Shown in pieces: positions 26,067 through 35,100 of a DNA stretch of 64,000 nt. The DNA is from Rugosimonospora sp040255525 (lineage in GTDB: Bacteria; Actinomycetota; Actinomycetes; Mycobacteriales; Micromonosporaceae), in assembly GCA_040255525.1 (NCBI GenBank), contig JBDZVD010000002.1, positions 85,369-149,368 of the forward strand, written 5' to 3'. Made by a program: the position numbers and the translations under genes. Within the stretch, counting starts at the first letter, position 1. Each line of letters opens with the position of its first letter. The notes below the pieces were generated by a model. That model ran no database searches and had not been told where the DNA came from. It worked only from the letters and a program-made list of their open reading frames with translations.

Positions 26067-26095
26067 TTGACTGTAGAACAACCGTTCTATCTAAT
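26067..26095 (+). promoter_or_regulatory. MFS promoter with TetR operator in its spacer
   Basis: TTGACT (26067) and TCTAAT (26090) are 17 bp apart. The perfect palindrome TAGAAC-AACC-GTTCTA (26074-26089) fills that spacer. The -10 ends six bases before the MFS ATG. On the other strand TTGTTC and CAGAAT, also 17 bp apart, sit six bases before the TetR ATG. A second GTTCTATCTA half-site lies in the first MFS codons. Confidence 0.7.
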
Positions 26096-26101
26096 ACAGG
26101 C

Positions 26102-27580
26102 ATGAGTGAACCGACTGTTCTATCTACTTCTTCGGCGGGACCTGCCGGAGCGCCGGAGCCCGCCACGACGCCGGTACCCGCCACAAAATCGGACAGCCGG
26201 CGGCAGGACGTGGACTCCGGCCGCGAAGCGCCCCGGGCGCTCACCCTGCCGACCGTGCTGACCGGCGTCTTCGTCACGATCCTCGACTTCTTTATCGTCA
26301 ACGTGGCCATCCCAACGACCCAGCGCGACCTGCATGCCGGCCCGTCGGCCATCGAATGGGTGGTCGCGGGGTACGGCCTGACCTACGGCTGTGCGCTGGT
26401 GCTCGGCGGCCGGCTGGGCGACATCTTCGGCCGCCGCCGGATGTTCGCCACGGGAATGGCGCTGTTCACCCTCGCCTCGGCCGCCTGCGGACTGGCCCCG
26501 GACGTGGCCACCCTCGTCGCCGGCCGGGTCGCCCAGGGTGCCGCCGCCGCCCTGCTCGCCCCGCAGGTACTGGTCATCCTGCGCACCGCGTACCAGGGCC
26601 GCGCCCAGTTGCGGGCAATCAACGCGTACGCCCTGACGATGGGCCTTGCCGCCGTCTTTGGCCAGCTCATCGGCGGCCTGCTCATCCAGGCCGACGTCCT
26701 CGCGCTCGGCTGGCGTGCCTGCTTCCTCATCAACCTGCCGATCGGCGCCACCGCGCTCGCGCTCGCCCGGCGTGCGATCCCGGAGAGCCGCTCGGATCAT
26801 GCAGTGGCGCTGGACCTCGGCGGCACCGCGCTGATCACGCTCGCGCTGGCCGCCACCCTGCTGCCGCTCATCGAGGGGCGTGAGCAGGGCTGGCCACTGT
26901 GGACCTGGCTGTCGTTCGCGGTTGCCGCCGCACTCTTCGTCGCCTACGCCACGCGGCGGCACGGATCGCCCGTGCTCGACCCGGCCCTGTTCCGGGACCG
27001 CGCGTTCACCGCGGGCCTACTGACCCAACTCGCGTTCACCATGGGAATGTCTGCGTACTTCCTGATCTTCGCCCTGTACGTGCAGCAGGGGCGGCACCTG
27101 GACGCGCTGCAGGCGGGCCTGATCTTCACACCGATCGGAGCCGGGTACCTCGCCGCGTCCCTGCTGGCTCCCCGACTCACCGCGCGGTTGGGGCGCCAGA
27201 TCATCGCGATCGGCGGGGTGACCAGAGCGGTGAGCCTGTGCCTGCTCGCGCTCGCGGTGGCCCGCGCCGTGCCCACCGGGTGGCTGGTGCTTCCGCTGGC
27301 CATCGATGGCGTCGGCATGGGGCTGGCACTCGCCCCCATCATGGGTACGGTCCTGTCCAGGGTCGCCCCCGGTCACGCCGGCGCCGTGGCCAGTGCCCTG
27401 ACGACCACGCAGCAGGTGGGCGGGGCGCTCGGCGTCGCCATCGTGGGAATCCTGTTCTACGGCGCCCTGCCCGCCGGGGCGGCACCGGCGTTCCAGCACG
27501 GGCTGGTCTACCTGATCGCCGTGGCGCTGGCACTCGCCGGGCTCGTCCAGGCCCTGCCGCGCCACGCGGCCGACCACTGA
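26102..27580 (+). CDS. MFS drug/proton antiporter, DHA2-like
   Basis: A 492-residue exporter with about 14 hydrophobic helices after a polar 45-residue N-terminus. GGRLGDIFGRRRMF is the MFS loop motif; FVTILDFFIVNVAIPT and AAALLAPQVLVIL are helix 1 and the family motif C region. I chose ATG 26102 because the promoter -10 ends six bases before it. It is controlled by the divergent TetR gene. Substrate is unknown. Confidence 0.9.
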   Translation: MSEPTVLSTSSAGPAGAPEPATTPVPATKSDSRRQDVDSGREAPRALTLPTVLTGVFVTILDFFIVNVAIPTTQRDLHAGPSAIEWVVAGYGLTYGCALVLGGRLGDIFGRRRMFATGMALFTLASAACGLAPDVATLVAGRVAQGAAAALLAPQVLVILRTAYQGRAQLRAINAYALTMGLAAVFGQLIGGLLIQADVLALGWRACFLINLPIGATALALARRAIPESRSDHAVALDLGGTALITLALAATLLPLIEGREQGWPLWTWLSFAVAAALFVAYATRRHGSPVLDPALFRDRAFTAGLLTQLAFTMGMSAYFLIFALYVQQGRHLDALQAGLIFTPIGAGYLAASLLAPRLTARLGRQIIAIGGVTRAVSLCLLALAVARAVPTGWLVLPLAIDGVGMGLALAPIMGTVLSRVAPGHAGAVASALTTTQQVGGALGVAIVGILFYGALPAGAAPAFQHGLVYLIAVALALAGLVQALPRHAADH

Positions 27581-27606
27581 ATCCCACCGGCGAGGAAGGA
27601 GAAAGA

Positions 27607-27751
27607 GCATGGTGGTTTCACTGGGAGATGGTGGCGCTGGCGACCGCAGAGGTCGCCAGCGCCGGCTTCGACTTCGTCCTCCTGGACGACGACGGCCGGA
27701 TCTCGTTCCAACGCCGCGAGCTGTGGCAACGCTGGGTCCGGGTGTTGGGTC
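27607..27751 (+). pseudogene. Fragment of an NTF2/SnoaL-like gene
   Basis: The frame reads WWFHWEMVALATAEVASAG and FDFVLLDDDGRIS, the beta-sheet end of SnoaL-like (NTF2 fold) proteins, but the upstream half is missing and no stop belongs to it. It is squeezed between the MFS stop and the convergent SAM-hydrolase gene. I read it as a truncated remnant. Confidence 0.45.
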
Positions 27752-28535
27752 AACGGGTGGCCACGCGCAGCACGTCGCCGGCCGACACCGCGAGTGCGAC
27801 CACGGCACGCCCGCCGTTGATGGCCAGCGCCACCCGGCCGGCCGAGTCCACGAAGACAACCAGGTCACCGGGGGGCGCGTCGCCGAACGTGCCGCCCTTG
27901 ACCGCCCGCATCCCGCCCGCGGTCAACTGGTCGCCGAGGCCCTCCAGGGCCGTCCCGGGCGCGGCCAGTTGGACGTTGCCGAACCGGTCGACGGTCAGCA
28001 CCTCGGCCTCGATGTACCCGTCGCCGATGGTGACCACCGGGTCGGGGAGGCGTACCAGGACCGCAGGGTCGAGCGCGGTGCCGGCCGAGGCGACCGGTGC
28101 CCCGCCGGCCAGCCGCGCCGCCACCGGGACGAACACGTCCCGGCCGTGGAACGTGCGGGAGACCTCGGGCAGGAACCAGCTCGGGTCGTCCAGGTGCACC
28201 GCCCGCTCCACCCCGCCGAGCGCGTCGGCGGCGGCCGGGAGCAGGCCGTTGTCGGGGCCGACCAGGATCGCGCCGGGCGTTTCGATGGCGATCGGGCGGC
28301 GGGCCGTACCCACGCCCGGGTCCACCACCCCCACGTGTACGGCGCGCGGCATGTGGGTCACCGCCTGCGCGAGTACGGCCGAGCCCCGGGCGACGTCGCC
28401 GGGCGGGATCTGGTGGGTGACGTCGATGACCCGGACCCACTCGGCGCGGCTGGCCACCACGCCGTGCAGGGCGGCCACGAACCCGTCGGTGAGGCCGAAG
28501 TCGGTGGTCAGCGTCATCCAGTCGTACCGCGGCAT
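27750..28535 (-). CDS. SAM hydroxide adenosyltransferase (DUF62)
   Basis: A 261-residue enzyme of the fluorinase/chlorinase-like family that splits S-adenosylmethionine with water-derived hydroxide to adenosine and methionine. WMTLTTDFGLTDGFVAALHGVV is the SAM-binding N-terminus (T-D-F-G). VGVVDPGVGTARRPIA and FHGRDVFVPVAARLA give the Asp-Arg-His set typical of the hydroxide-using group. ATG 28535 has TAGTCT seven bases upstream, so it may be leaderless. The nine extra upstream codons lack support. Confidence 0.9.
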   Translation of the reverse strand: MPRYDWMTLTTDFGLTDGFVAALHGVVASRAEWVRVIDVTHQIPPGDVARGSAVLAQAVTHMPRAVHVGVVDPGVGTARRPIAIETPGAILVGPDNGLLPAAADALGGVERAVHLDDPSWFLPEVSRTFHGRDVFVPVAARLAGGAPVASAGTALDPAVLVRLPDPVVTIGDGYIEAEVLTVDRFGNVQLAAPGTALEGLGDQLTAGGMRAVKGGTFGDAPPGDLVVFVDSAGRVALAINGGRAVVALAVSAGDVLRVATR

Positions 28536-28638
28536 GCCTCCGAGACTAGTAGCCGCCGGCACCCCCCACCGGCGCAGCCTTCGCGCCTGCGGTACCGACC
28601 CGGCGGGCGGCGGAGGGCTCCCGCCGGGTCGCGGGCAG

Positions 28639-30144
28639 TCAGTTCGGCGGCCGCGGGGTGACGAACTCGGCCAGCTGGCCGGACAGCGCCAGCCGGCTCG
28701 GCTCGTGCACGTACATCATGTGGCCGGCCTCGAAGTACCTGGTCTCGATGTTGCCGCGCAGCTCGTCCGGGATGGCCAGGTGCGCCATCGTATGCTCGGT
28801 GGCGAAGTAGGCCGTGGCGCCGTCGTGGTACCCGGAGGCGACGTACACGCGCAGGTGCGGGTTCGCCCGCATGGCGGCCGCCAGCTTGTCCGTGACCGTC
28901 ACCGGCTGCCCCTCGAACTCCTTGTACGACCACGGTTGCACCCGCCTGGTCAACACCTCGTACGGCAGGTCGTTCGCGTACTCCAACTCGGCCCGGACGT
29001 AGTGGTTGATCGCCACGGTGTACGGGCCGACGATCGCGTCCATCGACGGGTCGGCGGAGAAGTGCTCCCGGCCGTAGTCGGCCTCCCAGCCCAGGAACCG
29101 GCCGTCCAGCCGCCCGACGGTGCGGCGCCGGGAGCGCAGCAGCTCGGTGAAGAACCGGATGTGCTCCACCCGCAGGTCGACCCGGTCGAGGTACTCCTCA
29201 GCCAGGCCGGTCAGGCGCGCCAGGGTGGACAGCACGCCGGCCCGCTGGTCGGCGGACAGCCGGGAGCCCTGAGCCAGCGCCCACGGGTACTCGCGGCCGG
29301 CGAACGCCTCGGCCTCGGCGAGTACGTCGGCGAGCGGCCGGTCGCCGTGCAGCCCGTGGTAGTGCGCGATGGCCGCGTACGTCGGCAGGTACAGCGGGTA
29401 CGAGACATCCTGGTCCTGGTGGAAGTCCAGGGTGGCCATGTCCAGTACCGACGAGATGAGCATCAGCCCGTTGAGGTTCATCCCGTACCGTTCCTGGAGG
29501 TGCCGGCACAGGGCCGCGGCGCGCAGCGTCCCGTACGACTCCCCGCACAGGTACTTGGGGGACAGCCACCGGTTGTTGCGCGAGGTCCACAGCCGGATCA
29601 CCTCACCGACGGATTCGATGTCGCCGGTGTACCCGTGGTAGTCCTTCGGCTTCTGGCCCTGCGCCGCCCGGGAGTACCCGGTCGAGACGGGATCGATGAA
29701 AACCAGGTCGGAGTGGGCGAGCAGGGTCTGCTCGTTGTCGGCCAGCCCGTACGGCGGCGGTAGCAGGGCTCCGGCGTCGCCCATCACCACCCGCCTCGGT
29801 CCGAGCAGGCCCATGTGCAGCCACAGGCTCGCGGAGCCGGGGCCACCGTTGAACGCGAACGTGACGGGCCGCGTTCCGGGTTCCGCGCTGTCGAGCGTGT
29901 ACGCGGTGAGGAAGACCTCCGCCTTGGGCTTGTGGCCGTCGAACACGTCGTCGGTGTGCACCTCCTGGCGCATCACGATCCGGCCGGCCTGTGCCGTGTA
30001 GCTCAGTTCGCCGGTGGCGGTGCGCAGCGTGTGCCGGGTGGTGACGAGGTCGTCGATGGGTTCGGGACGGGGCTGCGGGGACTCCGGTGAGGGTTCGGGA
30101 AGGCGGTCGGCGGCGCCGGCTGCCGGTGCTTGATCTACGGCCAT
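28639..30144 (-). CDS. S10-family serine carboxypeptidase-like protein
   Basis: A 501-residue alpha/beta-hydrolase of peptidase family S10. NGGPGSAS (residues 99-106) is the oxyanion/substrate loop; S203 in CGESYG is the nucleophile; the Asp lies in VASGYHDGATAYF and the His in YFEAGHMMY near the C-terminus. No signal peptide is seen: the N-terminus is Pro/Ala/Glu-rich and unstructured, so location is unclear. ATG 30144 is the first sensible start. Confidence 0.9.
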   Translation of the reverse strand: MAVDQAPAAGAADRLPEPSPESPQPRPEPIDDLVTTRHTLRTATGELSYTAQAGRIVMRQEVHTDDVFDGHKPKAEVFLTAYTLDSAEPGTRPVTFAFNGGPGSASLWLHMGLLGPRRVVMGDAGALLPPPYGLADNEQTLLAHSDLVFIDPVSTGYSRAAQGQKPKDYHGYTGDIESVGEVIRLWTSRNNRWLSPKYLCGESYGTLRAAALCRHLQERYGMNLNGLMLISSVLDMATLDFHQDQDVSYPLYLPTYAAIAHYHGLHGDRPLADVLAEAEAFAGREYPWALAQGSRLSADQRAGVLSTLARLTGLAEEYLDRVDLRVEHIRFFTELLRSRRRTVGRLDGRFLGWEADYGREHFSADPSMDAIVGPYTVAINHYVRAELEYANDLPYEVLTRRVQPWSYKEFEGQPVTVTDKLAAAMRANPHLRVYVASGYHDGATAYFATEHTMAHLAIPDELRGNIETRYFEAGHMMYVHEPSRLALSGQLAEFVTPRPPN

Positions 30145-30366
30145 GAGCGTCGAGGTTACCGGAGGGTCACCGGCTCTCCGGACGGTGAGACGCGGCACGC
30201 TCCGTCCGCGTACCACCCGTATGTGTAGATAACTCGCTTAGCGGGGCTATTGGGGTGAAAGTTCTTCTACGGTGCTCCTAGGAACCTAAGCCCGTTTTGT
30301 GGCTACCTACTCCCTGTTGGGGTGATCGTGTAGCCGCTTTGGACTGCAGAAGGGCAGGCAGCTTCT

Positions 30367-31998
30367 ATGGCAGATGACAGGCAACCTGACGTCGCCCATC
30401 CGGCGACGCTCAGACGATTGCGCAGGGCGCGCTGGCCACTGGCCGGCGTCCTCGCGGGGGGCCTGATCGCGGGGATGACCGGCGTGGCTGGGGTAGCGTT
30501 CGCCAGCCACCCCGACAACGCGCAATCGGGTCCGGTACCGATCACCAGCAGCCCCGTCTGGCACGATCCGCAACCGGTCGACGGTGCGGGCGGCGCGGCT
30601 CGGGGAAGTGCCCCGACCAGCGCGGAGCCCGATGTCCAGAGTTCGGGTGACGCGTCACCGAGCGACGGCTCGCGCAGCGGCGGCGCGCGGGGTGACAACG
30701 CGCCGACCGTCACGGGGCCGAGTTCTCCGGCGTCCGCAGGACCGGGTGGCTCCGACGGTCCCGGTGGGCCTCCCGGTGGTCCGGGTGGCTCCGACGGTCC
30801 CGGTGGGCCTCCCGGTGGTCCGGGTGGGCCCGGCGGTCCCGGTGGGCCGCCCACTCAGGCCACCCAGGTGAACTGCGACCCGAACGCGTTGATCAGCGCG
30901 CTCGAGTTGGCGAACGCGGGCAGCGGCGCAACCCTGTCGCTGGCGCCCAACTGCACCTACACGCTCACCGCCTTCTCGACGGCACCGACCGGCGCGGCCG
31001 GAGACGGATTGCCGGTCATCGTCCAGCCGATCACGATCATTGGCAACGGCGCCACCATCGTCCGGGCGGCCAGCGCGAGCGCGTTCCGGATCTTCGATGT
31101 CGCCAACGGCGGGAGCCTGACCGCGCAGAACCTGACCATCGCGGGTGGTCAGGACAGCGCCACGTCGCCGAACGGGGCCGGGATCCGGATCCAGGTCGGC
31201 GGCAACGCCTTCCTGACCCACATCACGATCAGGGGTAACCAGGCCACTGTCGGTAATGGCGGTGGCATCGACAACGCTGGCGTCGCCATCATCAACGACA
31301 GCGCCTTCACCGCGAACACCGCCGCCGCCGACGGCGGCGGGGTCCACAACACCGGATTCCTCGGCGTCACCAACTCCACGTTCGGCGCCAACGCCGCGAC
31401 CCGGGGTGGCGGGGTCTTCAGCGGCGGCGGGCTCGAACTGACCGACAGCACGCTGACCCACAACCAGGCCTCCGGGCAGGGCGGTGGCCTGTTCATCGAC
31501 GCTCCGGCGATCACGGCGACCGTCAGCCACACCAGCATCAGCGACAACAACGCCACGTCCAACGGCGGCGGCGTCTTCAGCCAGGGCGTCCTGTTGCTGA
31601 CCAACAACTCCGTGGTGAACGGCAACTCCTCCGGTGGCTCCGGTGGCGGGATCTTCAACGCGGCGACGCTCACGGTCAACGACAGCAAGATCACCAACAA
31701 CATCAGCCGGGGCAACGGCGCCGGTGTCACGAACGTGGCCGGCAACGTGGTGCTGCGGCATGCCGAGATCAGCGGCAACACCACGACGCTGACCGCTTCC
31801 GCGGGCGCGGGCATCACCACCAGCTCCGGCAGCCTGGCGCTGTTCGCGACGCGGGTCAGCAACAACAACTCGGCGACCCCGCCCGGCGGCATTCTCAGCA
31901 CCCTCACGGCGGTGACCGTCGACAACCTGTCGGTCGTCGTCGGGAACAGGTCGACCAACTGCCTGGGCAGCACGCCGATCGCCAACTGCTTCGGCTGA
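30367..31998 (+). CDS. Secreted right-handed beta-helix protein with collagen-like segment
   Basis: A 543-residue exported protein. A basic start (RRLRRARW) and a hydrophobic stretch (PLAGVLAGGLIAGMTGVAGVAFAS) make a signal peptide with cleavage likely after AFAS near 47. A Ser/Gly-rich spacer leads to a collagen-like GPGG segment (about 126-162). From about 170 to the end, parallel beta-helix repeats recur (GNGGGIDN, ADGGGVHN, GQGGGLF, SNGGGVFS, GSGGGIFN). No catalytic set is recognised; it could be a surface or polysaccharide-binding protein. The 222-bp gap upstream is AT-richer than its surroundings. Confidence 0.85.
   Translation: MADDRQPDVAHPATLRRLRRARWPLAGVLAGGLIAGMTGVAGVAFASHPDNAQSGPVPITSSPVWHDPQPVDGAGGAARGSAPTSAEPDVQSSGDASPSDGSRSGGARGDNAPTVTGPSSPASAGPGGSDGPGGPPGGPGGSDGPGGPPGGPGGPGGPGGPPTQATQVNCDPNALISALELANAGSGATLSLAPNCTYTLTAFSTAPTGAAGDGLPVIVQPITIIGNGATIVRAASASAFRIFDVANGGSLTAQNLTIAGGQDSATSPNGAGIRIQVGGNAFLTHITIRGNQATVGNGGGIDNAGVAIINDSAFTANTAAADGGGVHNTGFLGVTNSTFGANAATRGGGVFSGGGLELTDSTLTHNQASGQGGGLFIDAPAITATVSHTSISDNNATSNGGGVFSQGVLLLTNNSVVNGNSSGGSGGGIFNAATLTVNDSKITNNISRGNGAGVTNVAGNVVLRHAEISGNTTTLTASAGAGITTSSGSLALFATRVSNNNSATPPGGILSTLTAVTVDNLSVVVGNRSTNCLGSTPIANCFG
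30742..30853 (+). repeat. 39-bp tandem repeat encoding the collagen-like segment
   Basis: Copies start at 30742, 30781 and (shortened) 30820. The 13-residue unit reads GPGGSDGPGGPPG, so each copy shifts the Gly-X-Y phase by one residue. Confidence 0.85.
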
Positions 31999-32076
31999 AC
32001 CTCGGCCGGGCGGTTTCGGCTGACACCGTCCGGCCCGGTTCGACCGGGGCCGATCAGGACCAACAGCACGACGGGC

Positions 32077-32116
32077 GCCGCCCCGGACCCGATCGATCGG
32101 ATCGGTCCGGGGCGGC
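32077..32116. terminator. Hairpin between convergent genes
   Basis: GCCGCCCCGGACC and GGTCCGGGGCGGC pair perfectly (13 bp) around 14 bases, between the stops of the beta-helix gene and lhr. It probably ends both transcripts. Confidence 0.7.
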
Positions 32117-32180
32117 TCCGTGTGGTGGTGCCGCCCGCCGGGTCACCTCTCGACGCGGCGGTTCGACCCGGCGTACCGGG

Positions 32181-35100
32181 TCAGCCGCGCAACCGCAGCC
32201 CCCGGGGAGTGGCCCGGAAACCGGCACCGGCCAGCGCCTCGCGCAGCGGCGTGGCGTGCACCGGCGCCCCGTCGGCCCGCTCCACCGACATCGGGCCCAG
32301 CGCACCGGCGTGTACGGCGTCGGCCAGCGCCTTCGCCGCCAGGGTCAGTACCTCGTCGTCGCTCGTGTACGACAGCAGGGTCCGGCCACCCCGTTCCACG
32401 TACAGCGCCAGGTCACCGCCGACCAGTACCGTCAGCGCGCCCGCCTTGCGGCCGGGCCGGTGCCCGGTCGACTCGCCCTCGCCGGCGTCCACCACCCGTT
32501 CCGGCCAGGGCAGCGCCGCGCCGTACGGGTTGGCCGGGTCGGTCGCGGCGAGCACCGTGCAGCGAGTGCCCTCCGCAGGGGAGCGCAGCCGCTCCACCGC
32601 CCCGGGAAGGGCGAACTGCGCCGCACCCAGCCCCTCGACGAAGTACCCGCGCCGGACCGCCCCGCGCTCCTCCATCGCGGCGAGCACCGGGTATACCCGG
32701 GCGAACCCGCCCTCGACACCCTCGGCCATGACCGCGCCCCGGGTCACCACGCCGTACCGGTCCAGCAGCGCGTCGGCGAGCGCGGCGATCCGCCGGGTCG
32801 GGTCGGGGTCGCGGTCGGGCGTCCGGTACCAGCGCCCGGCGCCGGAGGGCGGGCCGGAGCGTGCGACGGCGAGGGACGCGCCACCGGTGAGCGAACCGCC
32901 GATCAGTGAACCGGCTCGGCCGGGCCGCCGGTACCGGCCGCGGCCGGCGGCCGGGCGCCCGCGGTGGGCTCCCGAACCGGAGAGCGCGGCGCGCAGCGGA
33001 GCCAGCGTGTCACCGGCCACGAATCCGGCCCAGACCAGATCCCAGAGCGCCGCGAGCAGGTCCGCGTCGGTCGGCGGGGTGGCGCCCGCGGTCGCGGCGC
33101 CGGCCTCCGAGCCGGCGGCGAGATCGGCCGTCACCCGGTCGGCCAGCGCCCGGAAGAACAGCGCGCCTCCGCCGTCGAGTGCGGCCAGGATCGCCTCGTG
33201 CAGCGGCATCATGGTCAGCGTCTGGGCCGGCGCGGGCAGCAGTAGCGGTGCGGTGTCGGCGAATGCCAGGCTGATCCAGCCGTCGCCGCCGGCGATGGCA
33301 CCCGCCCCGGCCCAGACCACCTCGCCCGACGCGCACAGCTCGTCGAGGTGGGCCGGGGAGTAGTCGGCGACCCGGGCCGGCAGGATCAGCCGTTCCAGCG
33401 CCGAGGCGGGGACGGCCAGCCCGTGCAGCGCCTCGATGGCGGCGGCCGTGGCCTCCACGCCCCGGGCCGTGGAGCCGACATGCTGCCAGGCCGGCAGGAA
33501 CCGGGCCAGGGCGGCCGGCGGGACCGGCTCGATCTCCCTGCGCAGCGCGGCGAGCGAGCGGCGGCGCAGCATCCGCAGCACCTGGGCGTCACACCACTCG
33601 GTGCCCGCACCGCCCGGAGTGAACTCCCCGGAGCTGAGGCGCCCGGCCGCGGCGAGGCGGCGTAGCGCCTGCTCGACGACGAAGACCCCGAGCCCGAACC
33701 GGGCGGCGCAGGTCGCCGCCGCGAACGGGCCGCGGGTGCGCGCGTACCGGGCGACCAGGTCGCCGAGCGGATCCGGACCGGGCTCGACGAAGACCGCCGC
33801 GAGCCCGACCGGCAACGCCACGCCCAGCGCGTCGCGGACCCGTCCCGCGTCCTCGACCGCCAACCAGCGCTCCTGCCCGGCGATGCGCACCCGGATCGCC
33901 CGCCGCGCCCGTTCCAACTCCGCAAGCCACGCCGGGTCCACGCCCCGCTCGCGGGCCTCCACCGAGGACAGGTCGCCGAGCAGGCGCAGGATCTCGGCGG
34001 CGTCCTCCGCGTCGCGCGGCCGGCGGTCGTCGGTAAGCCACTGCAGCCGCCGTTCGGTCTCCACCACGACCTCGGGATCGAGGAGCTCACGCAGGTCGAC
34101 GCGGCCGAGCAACTCGCCGAGCAGGGTGGAGTCCAGTGCCAGCGCGGCGGCGCGCCGTTCGGCGAGGGGTGCGTCGCCTTCGTACAGGAACGCACCGACG
34201 TACCCGAACAGCAGGGAGCGTGCGAACGGCGACGGGTTCGGCGTCTCCACCTCGACGATCCGGATCTTCCGCGCAGACAGGTCGCGCATGAGGCCGACCA
34301 GGCCCGGCACGTCGAACACGTCCTGGAGGCACTCCCGGGCCGCCTCCAGCGTGATCGGGAAGTCCGCGTACTCCCGGGCGACGTCGAGCAGCTGGGCTGA
34401 CCGCTGCCGCTGCTGCCACAGCGGGCTGCGCCGGCGCGGATCGCGGCGAGGCAGCAGCAGCGCACGGGCGGCGCATTCCCGGAACCGGGCCGCGAACAGC
34501 GCGGAGGTGCCCACCGTCTCCTCGATGACGGCCGCGATCTCCTCCGGGTCGAACGCGACCAGATCGGCGCCGGGCGGGTCGTCGGCGATGTCCGGCAGGC
34601 GGATCACGATCCCGTCGTCGGACGGCAGTACCTGCGCGTCGAACCCGTACCGCTCGGTCAGCCGCCGGCCGATCGCCAGCGCCCAGGGCGAGTTGACCCG
34701 GGAACCGAGTACACAGTGGACTGTCAGGCGCCAGTCGCCCAGCTCGTCGCGGAACCGCTCGACGACCACGGTGCGGTCGTCGGGCAGCGAACGGGTCGCC
34801 TCGCGCTGCTCGGTCAGGTAGGCCAGCAGGTTGTCCACCGCCCACTCGTCCAGCCCGCTGTCGGACAGCGAGGCCCGGGCGTCGGCCGGGGCCGCCTTGA
34901 CCAGGCTGCGGAGCCGGGCACCGATCGCCCGGCCGAGTTCGACCGGCCGGCCCAGCGTGTCGCCCTTCCAGAACGGCATCCGGGCCGGGGCCCCCGGGGC
35001 TGGCGAGACCAGTACCCGGTCGGGGGTGATGTCCTCGATCCGCCAGGAGGTCGAGCCGAGCAGGAAGACGTCCCCGACCCGGGACTCGTACACCATCTCC

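Noticed and set aside
30217..30366. Possible riboswitch before the secreted beta-helix gene
   Set aside because: No consensus of the c-di-AMP or other common classes could be matched; only an AT-richer leader is visible.
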